From the NCBI RefSeq assembly GCF_017921975.2, contig NZ_JAGEMO020000027.1, forward strand, positions 37,955 to 101,954: DNA of 64,000 nt. The letters run 5' to 3'. Within the stretch, counting starts at the first letter, position 1; the number at the start of each line of letters is the position of its first letter. Both the position numbers and the translations under genes were made by a program. Below are positions 45,332 through 54,574 of the stretch, one piece after another. Below the pieces are notes generated by a model that saw only the letters and a list, made by a program, of their open reading frames with translations, did no database searches and had not been told where the DNA came from. Origin of the DNA: Hymenobacter terricola. GTDB taxonomy: Bacteria; Bacteroidota; Bacteroidia; Cytophagales; Hymenobacteraceae.

Positions 45332-46615
45332 ATGGCAAATATTACTCATAACCGGGACATTATCGTGGTGGGCCAACAGCCCTGGGACACGCAGATTGGC
45401 AGCAACTGCAAGGACATTGCCCTGGAATTCAGCAAGCATAACCGCGTATTATACGTCAATTCGCCTCTGGACCGCAACACGCTCATTAAGGACCGCAAAG
45501 CCCCTGCCATACAGAAAAGGCTGCGCGTGATACGGGGTAAGGAAAATGGTCTGGAATTAGTGGCTGAAAATCTGTGGGTATTATACCCAAATGAGGTGCT
45601 TGAATCCATAAATTGGCTGCCTGGGGGAGCCATTCACACCTTCTTCAATAAACTAAATAATCGTCGCTTTGCCAGGTCAATTCTCAGGACTATTGACGAG
45701 CTCTCGTTTAAGGATTTCATTCTTTTCAACGACAACGATATTTTCCGCAGCTATTACTTAAAAGAATTACTGAGTCCGGCGATTAGTATTTATTACTCGC
45801 GTGACTTCATGGTTTCCGTTGATTACTGGAAGACTCACGGCCTGCGCCTGGAGCCCCAGCTTATTGCCAAAAGCGACATCTGCGTGGCCAATTCCAGCTA
45901 CCTTGCAGCCTATTGCAAACAGTATAATCCAGCTTCGTTCGATATTGGGCAGGGCTGTGATATTGACCCAAGCTCGCAGCTGCAAGCTTCCCAACCCGCG
46001 GATATGCAGTCCATTCCCCGGCCTGTTATTGGCTACGTCGGGGCCCTGGTCAGTTCGCGGCTTTCGATAGAAACGTTGCGCTATATCAGTCAACAGCAGC
46101 CGATTTGGAGCCTGGTGCTCATTGGTCCCGAGGATGACACTTTCAAATTCAGCGATTTGCACGGCCTGCCAAACGTCTATTTTCTGGGTGCGAAATCCCC
46201 AACTGCTTTGCCGGCTTACATCCAGCATTTTGATGTGTGTTTAAATCCGCAGCTCGTGAATGAGATGACAATTGGTAATTACCCACGCAAAGTAGACGAG
46301 TACCTGGCGCAAGGCAAGCCTGTCGTAGCTACGCGCACGGAGGCCATGGGGTTATTCGAAAATCACACCTATCTAGCTGATAAAAAGGATGATTACATCA
46401 CCCTAATTGCTCAGGCATTGCGAGAGGACCGGCCGGTTGAACAGCAAAAACGGCGCGCTTTTGCGGCCACCCACACCTGGCAGAATAGCGTGACGAAAAT
46501 CTACCGCGCCATTGCCGATTACGAAGTTCACCACCTTGGCTCTCCTGCCCATCCTCATCAGGCCCCAAGTGCCGCCAAGCGCAATGCCAAGCACCCTCAA
46601 CCGGCGGCCGAATGA
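45332..46615 (+). CDS. GT-B type glycosyltransferase
   Basis: The ATG at 45332 (two bases after the previous stop) gives 427 residues; a TTG at 45326 is in frame but less likely. The C-terminal half shows the GT-B donor domain: 'GYVGALVSSRL', 'LVLIGPEDDTF', 'LPAYIQHFDVCLNP' and 'YLAQGKPVVATRTEAMG'. It is cytoplasmic. The last 25 residues are Ala/Pro-rich and probably disordered. Its stop overlaps the flippase start by four bases. Confidence 0.9.
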   Translation: MANITHNRDIIVVGQQPWDTQIGSNCKDIALEFSKHNRVLYVNSPLDRNTLIKDRKAPAIQKRLRVIRGKENGLELVAENLWVLYPNEVLESINWLPGGAIHTFFNKLNNRRFARSILRTIDELSFKDFILFNDNDIFRSYYLKELLSPAISIYYSRDFMVSVDYWKTHGLRLEPQLIAKSDICVANSSYLAAYCKQYNPASFDIGQGCDIDPSSQLQASQPADMQSIPRPVIGYVGALVSSRLSIETLRYISQQQPIWSLVLIGPEDDTFKFSDLHGLPNVYFLGAKSPTALPAYIQHFDVCLNPQLVNEMTIGNYPRKVDEYLAQGKPVVATRTEAMGLFENHTYLADKKDDYITLIAQALREDRPVEQQKRRAFAATHTWQNSVTKIYRAIADYEVHHLGSPAHPHQAPSAAKRNAKHPQPAAE

Positions 46616-47964
46616 AAACCCTCCTCACAAATCGGCACTTTTTGTCGTTGACCGGCAACGGCGTAATGGCCGTTTTCAGCATGTTATCGTATATTATCCT
46701 CTACCGGTTTCTTTCCGAAACGGATATGGGCAACTGGGTTTTTTTTCAGTTTGCATTCTTGCTGTTGGATACTTTTCGAACGGGACTTTTGCAAACTGCC
46801 CTGATTAAATTTTATTCCGGCGCGGACGAAACCCGCAAACGCGACGTAGCAGGCTCATCCTGGTATATCGGCCTGATGGTGACCAGCATATTTATCGTCA
46901 TCAATATAATTGCATTCGTTTTTATCGGGTTGATTTCGGACGCCGGGGTTCTGGTAGTAATGAAATGGTTTGGAATTAGCCTCGCCGTTACGCTTCCCTA
47001 CAACGTCAGCATCTGGATTTTGCAGGCTGAACAGCGGTTTGACCGGATATTATACATCCGCCTGCTTAACCAGGGCTCTTTTATTATACTGATTTTTAGC
47101 CTGTATTTGTTTCATGCTGTCGACTTGCAAGGAGTTATTTATTCATTCATTTTTGGTGCCTTTTTAACCAGTTTTGTTGCAGTAGCCGGCGGATGGGCCC
47201 GCCTCACGAGCATCCGGCACCGAACTCAGGCGACGGTTCGGGAAATATTTCATTTCGGCAAGTTCAGTTTCGGCACGTTTCTATGCGCCAACCTGCTGCG
47301 TAGCTCCGACGCGTTTATCGTCAAATTCATGATTGGGCCGGCGGCGTTGGCGGTTTATAATTTGCCGCAACGCTTGCTGGAAATCATCGAAATACCCTTG
47401 CGGAGCGGCTTAGCCACGGCAATGCCGAGCATGTCGACCGCCGTAAACCAACGCAGGGAGGCCGAAGTCGTCTACATTCTGAAGAAATACACGGTGTTAC
47501 TCACGTTGCTCTTCGTGCCCATTATCATCACCATGTTTGTTTTTGCCGACGTAATTGTGGGCCTGGTTGGCGGGGGAAAATATGTAAGTACTGAAGCAGC
47601 TAATATTTACCGCATTGCCCTACTGTGCTCCCTGCTCTATCCTTTGGAAAGATTTTTGGGTGTTACGCTCGATATCATTAATAAACCGCAGCTGAATTTG
47701 ATAAAAGTCATTCTGGCCCTGACGGTAAACGTATTGGCTGATATTATTTGTATCAAAGTTATGGGCAATATCTACGGGGCGGCGGTAGCCTCTGTATTTA
47801 CCTTAATGGCCAGCACGATATATGGCTACGTTACGCTACACAGGTATCTCCCAATCACCTTTCGTGGAACAATTGATTTGGCCGTTTTTGAGCTGAGAGA
47901 AAGTGCTGCCTTCCTTTCTCATAAAGCCAAATTATTACGAAACCAGCAATTCCATAATCAATAA
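46612..47964 (+). CDS. Wzx-like oligosaccharide flippase
   Basis: A 450-residue protein of 12-14 hydrophobic helices with the polysaccharide-biosynthesis (Wzx/PST) pattern, including 'GNGVMAVFSMLSYIILYRFL' at the start and 'LLRSSDAFIVKFMIGP'. It moves the lipid-linked repeat unit across the inner membrane. The gene is the most AT-rich of the cluster and the last complete one; it overlaps the previous gene by four bases. Confidence 0.92.
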   Translation: MKTLLTNRHFLSLTGNGVMAVFSMLSYIILYRFLSETDMGNWVFFQFAFLLLDTFRTGLLQTALIKFYSGADETRKRDVAGSSWYIGLMVTSIFIVINIIAFVFIGLISDAGVLVVMKWFGISLAVTLPYNVSIWILQAEQRFDRILYIRLLNQGSFIILIFSLYLFHAVDLQGVIYSFIFGAFLTSFVAVAGGWARLTSIRHRTQATVREIFHFGKFSFGTFLCANLLRSSDAFIVKFMIGPAALAVYNLPQRLLEIIEIPLRSGLATAMPSMSTAVNQRREAEVVYILKKYTVLLTLLFVPIIITMFVFADVIVGLVGGGKYVSTEAANIYRIALLCSLLYPLERFLGVTLDIINKPQLNLIKVILALTVNVLADIICIKVMGNIYGAAVASVFTLMASTIYGYVTLHRYLPITFRGTIDLAVFELRESAAFLSHKAKLLRNQQFHNQ

Positions 47965-48019
47965 AGCCAAATTCAATTTTATCGAACCTGTAATTTCCAA
48001 CTATTCAGGTTGCGCGAGG

Positions 48020-48148
48020 ATGACAAGCCTCCTTATTCTCGCCTACGGCCGGGAAACTGAATACCCAAGAGTCCTATTTGCCATCTTGCGTTTCTGGGTT
48101 TGGTCCACTGGCAAGAATGCAAACCCAAAGCCGGATGCTACCAAGTAA
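48020..48148 (+). pseudogene. Possible truncated glycosyltransferase remnant
   Basis: A 42-residue frame begins 'MTSLLILAYGRETEYPRVLF', resembling the N-terminus of nucleotide-diphospho-sugar-transferase-like proteins, where such lines run on for about 300 residues. Here it ends after 42. The resemblance is from memory and needs a search. It would mark loss of a cluster gene just downstream of the flippase. The stretch 47965-48394 holds nothing else but a terminator. Confidence 0.35.
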
Positions 48149-48318
48149 TAAATCCGTATTCCATCACTGGGGAAACCAGCAAAAAATACTGTTGGACAAG
48201 GCTTTGTCTAAGTTTATCACTCCGCACTTTGACAAGTAACACCTGTTTGAGTGATTGACGCCGGTGCATCCGCGGTGCTTAATTGTCAGATAATTTTCGG
48301 TCGGTCGTTGAGAAATGT

Positions 48319-48371
48319 CACAATCAACAAGCCGGTCGCCTGATTTCCAGACGACCGGCTTGTTGATTGTG
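48319..48371. terminator. Strong intergenic hairpin between converging genes
   Basis: A perfect 20-bp inverted repeat (48319-48338 with 48352-48371) with a 13-base loop. It lies between the flippase/remnant (plus strand) and the hydrolase (minus strand, stop at 48395), so it can separate both transcripts. No T-run follows. Confidence 0.75.
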
Positions 48372-48394
48372 GCAGCACTCGGCTAATTACTGTA

Positions 48395-51300
48395 TCAGTC
48401 GGCGCGCACCAGCTTTTGCGTAACCACTTTAGTTGGCGTGATGAGCTGCACGATGTAGATACCCTGCGCCAGCCCCAGGCCCGAAAGCGTGAAATGCCGC
48501 CGCCCCCCGGCTTCGGCCGCCCCGCTGAACAGGCGCTGCACCAGTCGGTTTTGGGCATCGAAAACGGCCAGGGTGGCTGTTCCGGCGCTGGGCAGGCTGA
48601 ACTCGATGGTGGTTTGGCTCGTGAACGGGTTGGGGTATACCGTCAGCTCGGGCGCCTGGCCCGGCTGGCCGGAGGTAGTGGCCAGCACCTTGGCGGTGCG
48701 GGCGGCCGGCGCGGCAAAAGGTATCAGCCGCAGGCCCGGAATGGGCGTTTCCTGCTGCCCGCTGGGGAGCGTCCAGGCCACGGAAACGTTGTCGCCGCCG
48801 CCGCCCTCCTTTTGCAGCGTCTCCACGTAGTAGCGGTGGCCCGCCAGCAGCGCAATGGCCGCCGACTGCTGGCCGCTGTACTTGGCCCATTCGTGGTAAT
48901 TGGTCCAGCCCGAAAAGCCCGCAATCTGGACTTTATTGGCCGGGTTGTCGTCGGTACTTAGCCACAACTCACAGTCGTCGTCGCCCGAAATACGGAACTG
49001 GTAGTTGCCGTCCTGCGGCGGACAGAGGTAGCCCCGAATACGGGAGCCGTAGTTGTCCCCGACGTTCTGGCCGCTCTCAAACTGCGTCAGAGTGAGCGTG
49101 TTGTTGGGGGGCGTATTGGTGGGTATAGCGGGTATCGCGGTACCGCCGATGTTGGTCCACTGCTCCCACTGAATAGAGCCGGTGCCGGCACAACCAGTGG
49201 TGGGCGGCGTGGTGGTGGTGGCGCCGGCCACTACAAAGGTGGGCGTTTCGGTCACGGTGAGGGGCAGCTGGCCGTTTTGGGTGCGCACGCGGGTCAGGCT
49301 CATGTTGCGCTGGCCGCTGACGGGATGGTAGACGTAGGCCGAGTCGGCGCCGCTCAGGTCGAGGGTGTAAGTGGCCGTGCGGGCGCGCTCATCGGGCACC
49401 ACCAGGGCAAAAGCGGTGCGGCCGCTGGCCTCGTAGCGGTCCACGAGCGGGTCGCGATTGATGGTGCCTTTGTAGGTAAAATTACCCAGCAGCTGGGTGG
49501 CCTGGCGCAGGAAATCAGCGGCGGGCTTGGGGGTGTGGTCGGTATTGATGAGGCCCATGGAGCTGAACTGCGTGGGGTTATTCGGGTCTTCGTCGGCCAG
49601 CTGGTAGAAGAACATGCGTTCCACGCCCCAGCGGGCGTAGAGCAGCGCGGTACGCAATATCCAGTCGGCCTGCGTTTGCAGCACCGACTTGTTGCCGATG
49701 GCAATGGCTTTGAACGGGCTGCCCTGGTTGGTATCATAGCCGGTTTCGGTCACCCACACGGGCATGTCGCGGGCGTATTGGTGGGCCAGACGCACAAAAT
49801 CCTGGGCTACCTGCCCGGCTTCCGACACCTCGGGGGCCGCGCCCCTGGTAGCGTTGCCACCCTGCGACGTGCGGGCATCGTTCGAATACAAATGGTAGTT
49901 GATGACGTCCCAGCACAAATCCACCGAGCCATCGGCCCGGGTGCCGCGGTACTGGCGGCACCAGTCTATCATGCCGCGCACGTAGTCGGTGTTGGGCGAC
50001 GCCAGGCCCGCCATCACCACCTGCACGCTGGGGTCGGCATTTTTCACGCCCACGCCCGGCCCCATGGTGTTCTTGTTGCCATCGTAAAAAGCCGACAGAT
50101 TCGCGGCGTACTCGCGGCCGGTTTGGTAGGCTTTGCGGCCTTTCCACCACTTGTCGCGCTCGTTGTCGCACTCAATGTATTTGATGTAGCCCAGGCCAAT
50201 GCGCACCTGGTTCACGCCATCGCCGGGCCAGCGGGTGCTGGCGTCCACGTGCACCAGGCTGGGGTTCACGCCGGTGTTGTAGCCGTAGCGGGCAATGTAC
50301 TGGAAGGCCACTTTGGCCTGCTCGCCGTAGGAATTGGGGTCGGTGAAATCGGCCCCGTAGCGCACGGGCACGTTTTCCATGTCGCGCTCGCCGCCGGGGT
50401 ACGAGTTGAGCAGCCAGTTGGGCAGGGTTTTCAGGCAGGCCAGCACCTCAATGCCCTCGGCTTTGCAGCGCTGGTAGAGGGCGTCGTAGTTCCAGCCGCC
50501 GCTATGCACGGGGTTGAAAGTGTAATTGCCCTGGCTGGATTCCAGCTTTTCCCAGTCCATGTAGTGCCGAATGCCGGTGAAGTTCTTGACGGCCGCCAGC
50601 CGGGCCTCGTCAATCTGATAGGGCACGTTGGGGTCTTCCAGGTCCCATTCGAAGGCGTTGATGCCCATTTCCTGGCGCAGCTTTATTTGTCTCTGCACGG
50701 CCAGGGCCATGGGGTCGGCGGTGGGCAAGGGGGTGCCGGTCACGTAAGAGCCGTACAGCTCGATTTCGTTGGGGTAAGCCCACGAGGCCGTCAGGACCAG
50801 CGCGCGGATGTTGCTGAAGGGCGAGCTCAGGCGGAAATTGCCCGGCTGGCTGGGGTCGGGGCCCACCCATTGGCCGTTGTGGCCGCCGGTGAAGGTGGCC
50901 ACCGCCACGCGCTGCCAGGAATTGGTGAGTACCGACAGCGTCATGGGTTGGCTGGGATTGCCACTGCCCGAATCATACAGCCGGATGCTTTCCAGGCTGA
51001 TGGCCTCGCCCGGCAGCAGCGTGTAATAGGCGTCGTAGGTGTCAAGTATCTTGCCCCAGCCCATCGCCACTCCCGTACTGGTCGAACCATCAAACAGGCC
51101 CTGAATGTTGTTTGAAGCATTATTCAGGCTGTACCAGCGCGAGGCATCCAACGGGATTCGGCCCGCCGTTGGGGTGCCCCCCGGCGGTGTGACCGGAGCC
51201 GCCTGCACCAGTTGCGCCTGGCTGGCGGTTGCCGCCAGCCAGGTGGAGCTGGCGGCCTGGCTGGCCGTGATAACGGCGCTGCCCGCTCCCACTACCGTGG

Positions 51301-51988
51301 CCTGCCACTGCCCCGAAACCGCAGAAACACTCACCACGCCCGGGTTCGATGAGGCGAAGGTGATGGGCGTAGCGGTGTTGGTGCTGCTGGCCGTCAGGGC
51401 AAATGGCGAGTCGCCCGCCGTGCGCGGTGGCAGGGCCGCAAAGGTGAGCACGGCCGCCACGGGCTGGGGCGTGTTGGGCGTGGTAGGTGTAGCAGGCGTG
51501 GTACCGGTTCGCCCGAATACCTTGACCTTAACCGGAATGTTGTTGCAGTATTTGTGAATAACAATGGCATCGGCCGTCACGGAACCGGCCACAACCAAGC
51601 TTACATACTGGTTGAATTGGTCACCGGTAAAGGTGCCAATCAGGGTGCGCTGGCTGCCATTCTGGGCGTAAATGGTGGCCGGTAGCGCCGTAAATACGCC
51701 TTGGTAATCGTACAGCGACAGCCGGCTGAGCACCGTGGGACTCTGCAGCTGGAGCGTCACGTCGATGTACTGGAAGTTGAGGGGGTTCCAGTTATTCTGC
51801 ACCAGGTTGTTGAGGTCGTCATCGAGCCAGGGCGAATAATCCTGGCCGGTATTAATGCTGGGCGTAATGGTGCTAATTGCAACTGCTTGCTCGCCTGCAC
51901 CGGGTGTAACCTGACCAATAGCCGAAGAGGCTAGAGAACAACCCAGAATAAATGTCAGTAAGATTTTGTTTGTCAGGTACTTAATCAT
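48395..51988 (-). CDS. Large secreted multidomain glycoside hydrolase (clan GH-A-like) with T9SS domain
   Basis: The ATG at 51988 gives a signal peptide (about 1-25); the frame's earlier start is unlikely. Of 1197 residues, a discoidin-like beta domain (about 30-170) and an Ig-like domain (about 175-265) precede a second discoidin-like domain (275-420). The (beta/alpha)8-like catalytic part (about 430-800) follows, with candidate acid/base Glu610 (in DNERDKWW) and nucleophile Glu748 (VTETGYD). A PA14-type domain lies at about 900-1040 and a T9SS sorting domain at about 1110-1197. The family is not certain (GH5/39-like). It would act outside the cell, perhaps on the neighbouring exopolysaccharide. 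Confidence 0.8.
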   Translation of the reverse strand: MIKYLTNKILLTFILGCSLASSAIGQVTPGAGEQAVAISTITPSINTGQDYSPWLDDDLNNLVQNNWNPLNFQYIDVTLQLQSPTVLSRLSLYDYQGVFTALPATIYAQNGSQRTLIGTFTGDQFNQYVSLVVAGSVTADAIVIHKYCNNIPVKVKVFGRTGTTPATPTTPNTPQPVAAVLTFAALPPRTAGDSPFALTASSTNTATPITFASSNPGVVSVSAVSGQWQATVVGAGSAVITASQAASSTWLAATASQAQLVQAAPVTPPGGTPTAGRIPLDASRWYSLNNASNNIQGLFDGSTSTGVAMGWGKILDTYDAYYTLLPGEAISLESIRLYDSGSGNPSQPMTLSVLTNSWQRVAVATFTGGHNGQWVGPDPSQPGNFRLSSPFSNIRALVLTASWAYPNEIELYGSYVTGTPLPTADPMALAVQRQIKLRQEMGINAFEWDLEDPNVPYQIDEARLAAVKNFTGIRHYMDWEKLESSQGNYTFNPVHSGGWNYDALYQRCKAEGIEVLACLKTLPNWLLNSYPGGERDMENVPVRYGADFTDPNSYGEQAKVAFQYIARYGYNTGVNPSLVHVDASTRWPGDGVNQVRIGLGYIKYIECDNERDKWWKGRKAYQTGREYAANLSAFYDGNKNTMGPGVGVKNADPSVQVVMAGLASPNTDYVRGMIDWCRQYRGTRADGSVDLCWDVINYHLYSNDARTSQGGNATRGAAPEVSEAGQVAQDFVRLAHQYARDMPVWVTETGYDTNQGSPFKAIAIGNKSVLQTQADWILRTALLYARWGVERMFFYQLADEDPNNPTQFSSMGLINTDHTPKPAADFLRQATQLLGNFTYKGTINRDPLVDRYEASGRTAFALVVPDERARTATYTLDLSGADSAYVYHPVSGQRNMSLTRVRTQNGQLPLTVTETPTFVVAGATTTTPPTTGCAGTGSIQWEQWTNIGGTAIPAIPTNTPPNNTLTLTQFESGQNVGDNYGSRIRGYLCPPQDGNYQFRISGDDDCELWLSTDDNPANKVQIAGFSGWTNYHEWAKYSGQQSAAIALLAGHRYYVETLQKEGGGGDNVSVAWTLPSGQQETPIPGLRLIPFAAPAARTAKVLATTSGQPGQAPELTVYPNPFTSQTTIEFSLPSAGTATLAVFDAQNRLVQRLFSGAAEAGGRRHFTLSGLGLAQGIYIVQLITPTKVVTQKLVRAD

Positions 51989-52554
51989 ACACAAGTAAAA
52001 TTGAGGTGAGTAGGAATTGGACGTGGGTTTCCCGTCATCAGCACGCTGATTTTTTGAATGGCCCACTAAGTAGGATGAGTGCAAAGGGACAGCCAACAGG
52101 CGCCGCGGCTTTGCATTTGTCGGCAGAATAGACTTTGGGTAAAAGGCAACCCACGATAAATTTAAAAAAACTGCCTTTTACGTAACGGTATACTTGCGCG
52201 AGGTGGGAATATTTACTCAAGTTACAAACCCGGCAGTACAATTCCGAACGAAATCCGGAAATGACGAAAAATTGAACATCAACTCCTTGGTATCCAATTT
52301 CAGCATTAGTATCGTTTGCCCAATTTCTATTCCAACAACGCTATTATTTACAATTTATAATAAATATATTATAGTCAGCAAACTACTTTAAAATAGGCCG
52401 GAGCTAATGATATGAGTTGCGGCGCGGGGTAAATAGTTGGCGTGGCCTGACGGACAGGCAAGCAACAGAAATAAATAATAAAGCAGCTACTGGTGATTGC
52501 ATCAGTGGCAGGAATTACGAATTACACTAATTGCGCTGATTGTTCCAGACCGGC
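51989..52554. other. AT-rich intergenic region
   Basis: About 570 bases with no supported gene, very AT-rich from 52200 to 52400. It must contain the promoter of the large hydrolase, but no exact TAnnTTTG match was found. Confidence 0.5.
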
Positions 52555-54237
52555 CTATTTGGTGAGCACGACGGTAGCGGGCGGCTCCGCAACAAAAAAA
52601 GCCGGCGTGCCGGACAGGGCCACCCGCTGCGGGTCTGGCACGGCGACGGTGCCAGCGGCAGCATAGTTCCACGGGTATTGGACCAAGTGGGCCAGGTGCA
52701 AGGCAGTAGGGAAACCATAGGTGGCCGCCGCAACCTCGCTTTGGTCGGTCTGGGTTTTGGCCCACAGCACAAATACGGTGCGGCCGGCACCGGCAAACGC
52801 CACGCCTTCGACGCCGACGGGCAGGTGCAGCGCAACGGTGGAGGCATCGCTGTAGCGCAGGCCCTGCAGCAGCCGGGCCGTGGCACGGAAGGCCTGCCCG
52901 AGCTGGGTCATTTTCTCGTGGCCGGGAGCGTCGCGGTTCAGGTTCTCGTAGAGGCCCATCAGCTTGAATTCGTCGGGGCCCGAAACCGGCGTGGCGGGCG
53001 GCGGGGCATCGGTGGCTTCGGCCAGGCTGTAGAAATGCAGCTGCCGGAGGCCGTATTTCTGAGCCAGCACCAGGGCCTTGATGCCGAAGTTGCGCTGCAT
53101 CTCGTCGGAGCCGGCGCGCCAGTCGGCCGGGCGGCGGCTGATGTTGGTTTCGGTAACGATGAAATGCTTGCCTGGGTACGTGCGGCCGTCGTAGCCGTGG
53201 CGGCGCAGCACGGCGGCCATGCCATTGCGGTGCTCGATAACCTGCGCAGCGGCATAATCCGAATTGCGGGTGTAGGCGAAGCGGCCGGCCCGCCGCCAAT
53301 CGCGCCGCCGCAGGTAGTACGACGGGTACACGTGGTAGTCGAGCACATCAAAATAGGCCCCGCCGGTAGCCGGAAATTCGGCGGTGGCGGTGCCTTCGTG
53401 CGGGTTGTCAGTGTAGCGCAGCAGGGCGTCGAGGTACTGCGGGTAGCCCAGGCCGCCGGGCGTGACGTAGGCCGCGGGCCGGTACTTCTTCACCACTTCC
53501 CAGGTGATGCGCAGCGTGCGGATGTAGCAGTAGATGGGCGCCAGGGTGTTGGGCGTTTCGGCGGGCTCAGGGGCGCGCTTCAGCCACTCCTTATTCTGGG
53601 TGCCGGTGATGTAGTCGGGCTCGTTCACCACCTCCCATACCCGGATATTGGCCCCGTACTGCTGGGTGAGCTGGTAGATGTAGCGGGCGTAGTAATTGTT
53701 GGGATTGACGGTGCTGTCGGGGTTCCAGATGGGCTCGTAGAGGTTGGCAAACAGGCGGGAGGGCTCGGGGCAGCCGGGGTACGCCGCGGGGTCGCGGTGA
53801 GCGGGCGCGGGCTCACCCACAAAGCACACCAGGTCGCGCAGGCCCAGCGAATCGGCGTAGTAGGCGAAGGCTTTGCGCCGGGCATTGGGGCCCCACTTTT
53901 CCAGAAACGCCTCGGGCAGGGACACGCGGATGGTGGTGCCGCCGGCCGCGCGCACGGCGGCGGCCAGCTGCTCATCGGCCCAGGCGGTGCCGTAGTAGCC
54001 CAGGTTGCTCCCGTAGCCAAACGGCGCCGGGTAGGGCCGCACGTAGCTCTGGGCCGAGTGGGGCGCCGGGGGAGCCGCGTGTGGCGGGCCTTCGGTGCAG
54101 GCCACGAAGCCGGCGCCACCGGCTAGCAAACCCGTTAGCAGGGCCGGTACGGCCCGGTATTTCCCGGGACAGCGCAGCCGGGGCCCGGAAAACAATGCGC
54201 ACGTTCCGGCGCGGCTGAGCTTGCCCATTTTAATCAA
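52555..54237 (-). CDS. Putative clan GH-A glycoside hydrolase (lipoprotein-like signal)
   Basis: A 560-residue protein. A hydrophobic N-terminal segment ends near 'GFVAC' (Cys47), a weak lipobox. The catalytic domain (about 70-460) contains 'VVNEPDY' with candidate acid/base Glu206 and 'IVTETNIS' with candidate nucleophile Glu363, the spacing of GH39/GH5-type enzymes; a C-terminal beta-domain follows (about 470-560). Start: the ATG at 54237 (a second ATG at 54228). It precedes the large hydrolase on the same strand, and both may cut the same polymer. Confidence 0.75.
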   Translation of the reverse strand: MIKMGKLSRAGTCALFSGPRLRCPGKYRAVPALLTGLLAGGAGFVACTEGPPHAAPPAPHSAQSYVRPYPAPFGYGSNLGYYGTAWADEQLAAAVRAAGGTTIRVSLPEAFLEKWGPNARRKAFAYYADSLGLRDLVCFVGEPAPAHRDPAAYPGCPEPSRLFANLYEPIWNPDSTVNPNNYYARYIYQLTQQYGANIRVWEVVNEPDYITGTQNKEWLKRAPEPAETPNTLAPIYCYIRTLRITWEVVKKYRPAAYVTPGGLGYPQYLDALLRYTDNPHEGTATAEFPATGGAYFDVLDYHVYPSYYLRRRDWRRAGRFAYTRNSDYAAAQVIEHRNGMAAVLRRHGYDGRTYPGKHFIVTETNISRRPADWRAGSDEMQRNFGIKALVLAQKYGLRQLHFYSLAEATDAPPPATPVSGPDEFKLMGLYENLNRDAPGHEKMTQLGQAFRATARLLQGLRYSDASTVALHLPVGVEGVAFAGAGRTVFVLWAKTQTDQSEVAAATYGFPTALHLAHLVQYPWNYAAAGTVAVPDPQRVALSGTPAFFVAEPPATVVLTK

Positions 54238-54574
54238 TGCATTGCGGTATAAGGATGCTTCAGCGCGGGGATACCCAGCTCATGCCGGAACTGGAGCATT
54301 TGGCTGGTCAAATAATTTTCGCCAAAAGGTCGTACTTAAAAGGTATAATTCAAGCAAAATCATGCATCTTTACCAATATTTATTCTTATAAAGTGAATTA
54401 TTTGCACCAAGCAGCGGTATATGAGATTCACAGTGCTCTATGGAAGGAAGCATTTCCTGAGCCAGTAGCACGTCGGGATATCGTTCAGGCCCGCCGCTTC
54501 CACTTGTATCACCCAAGGGGGCTGATAAGGATTTTTCAATTGAAAACCAATTAGTTATCAACCAACCAATCATT
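54238..54574. other. Divergent AT-rich intergenic region
   Basis: It separates the hydrolase (minus) from the OmpA-domain gene (plus). It is AT-rich around 54310-54430 and likely holds both promoters. No exact -7 match or repeat was found. Confidence 0.5.

Noticed and set aside
49277..51115. Plus-strand open frame inside the large hydrolase
   Set aside because: Antisense shadow with Val/His/Gly-rich composition; the hydrolase on the other strand has clear domains.
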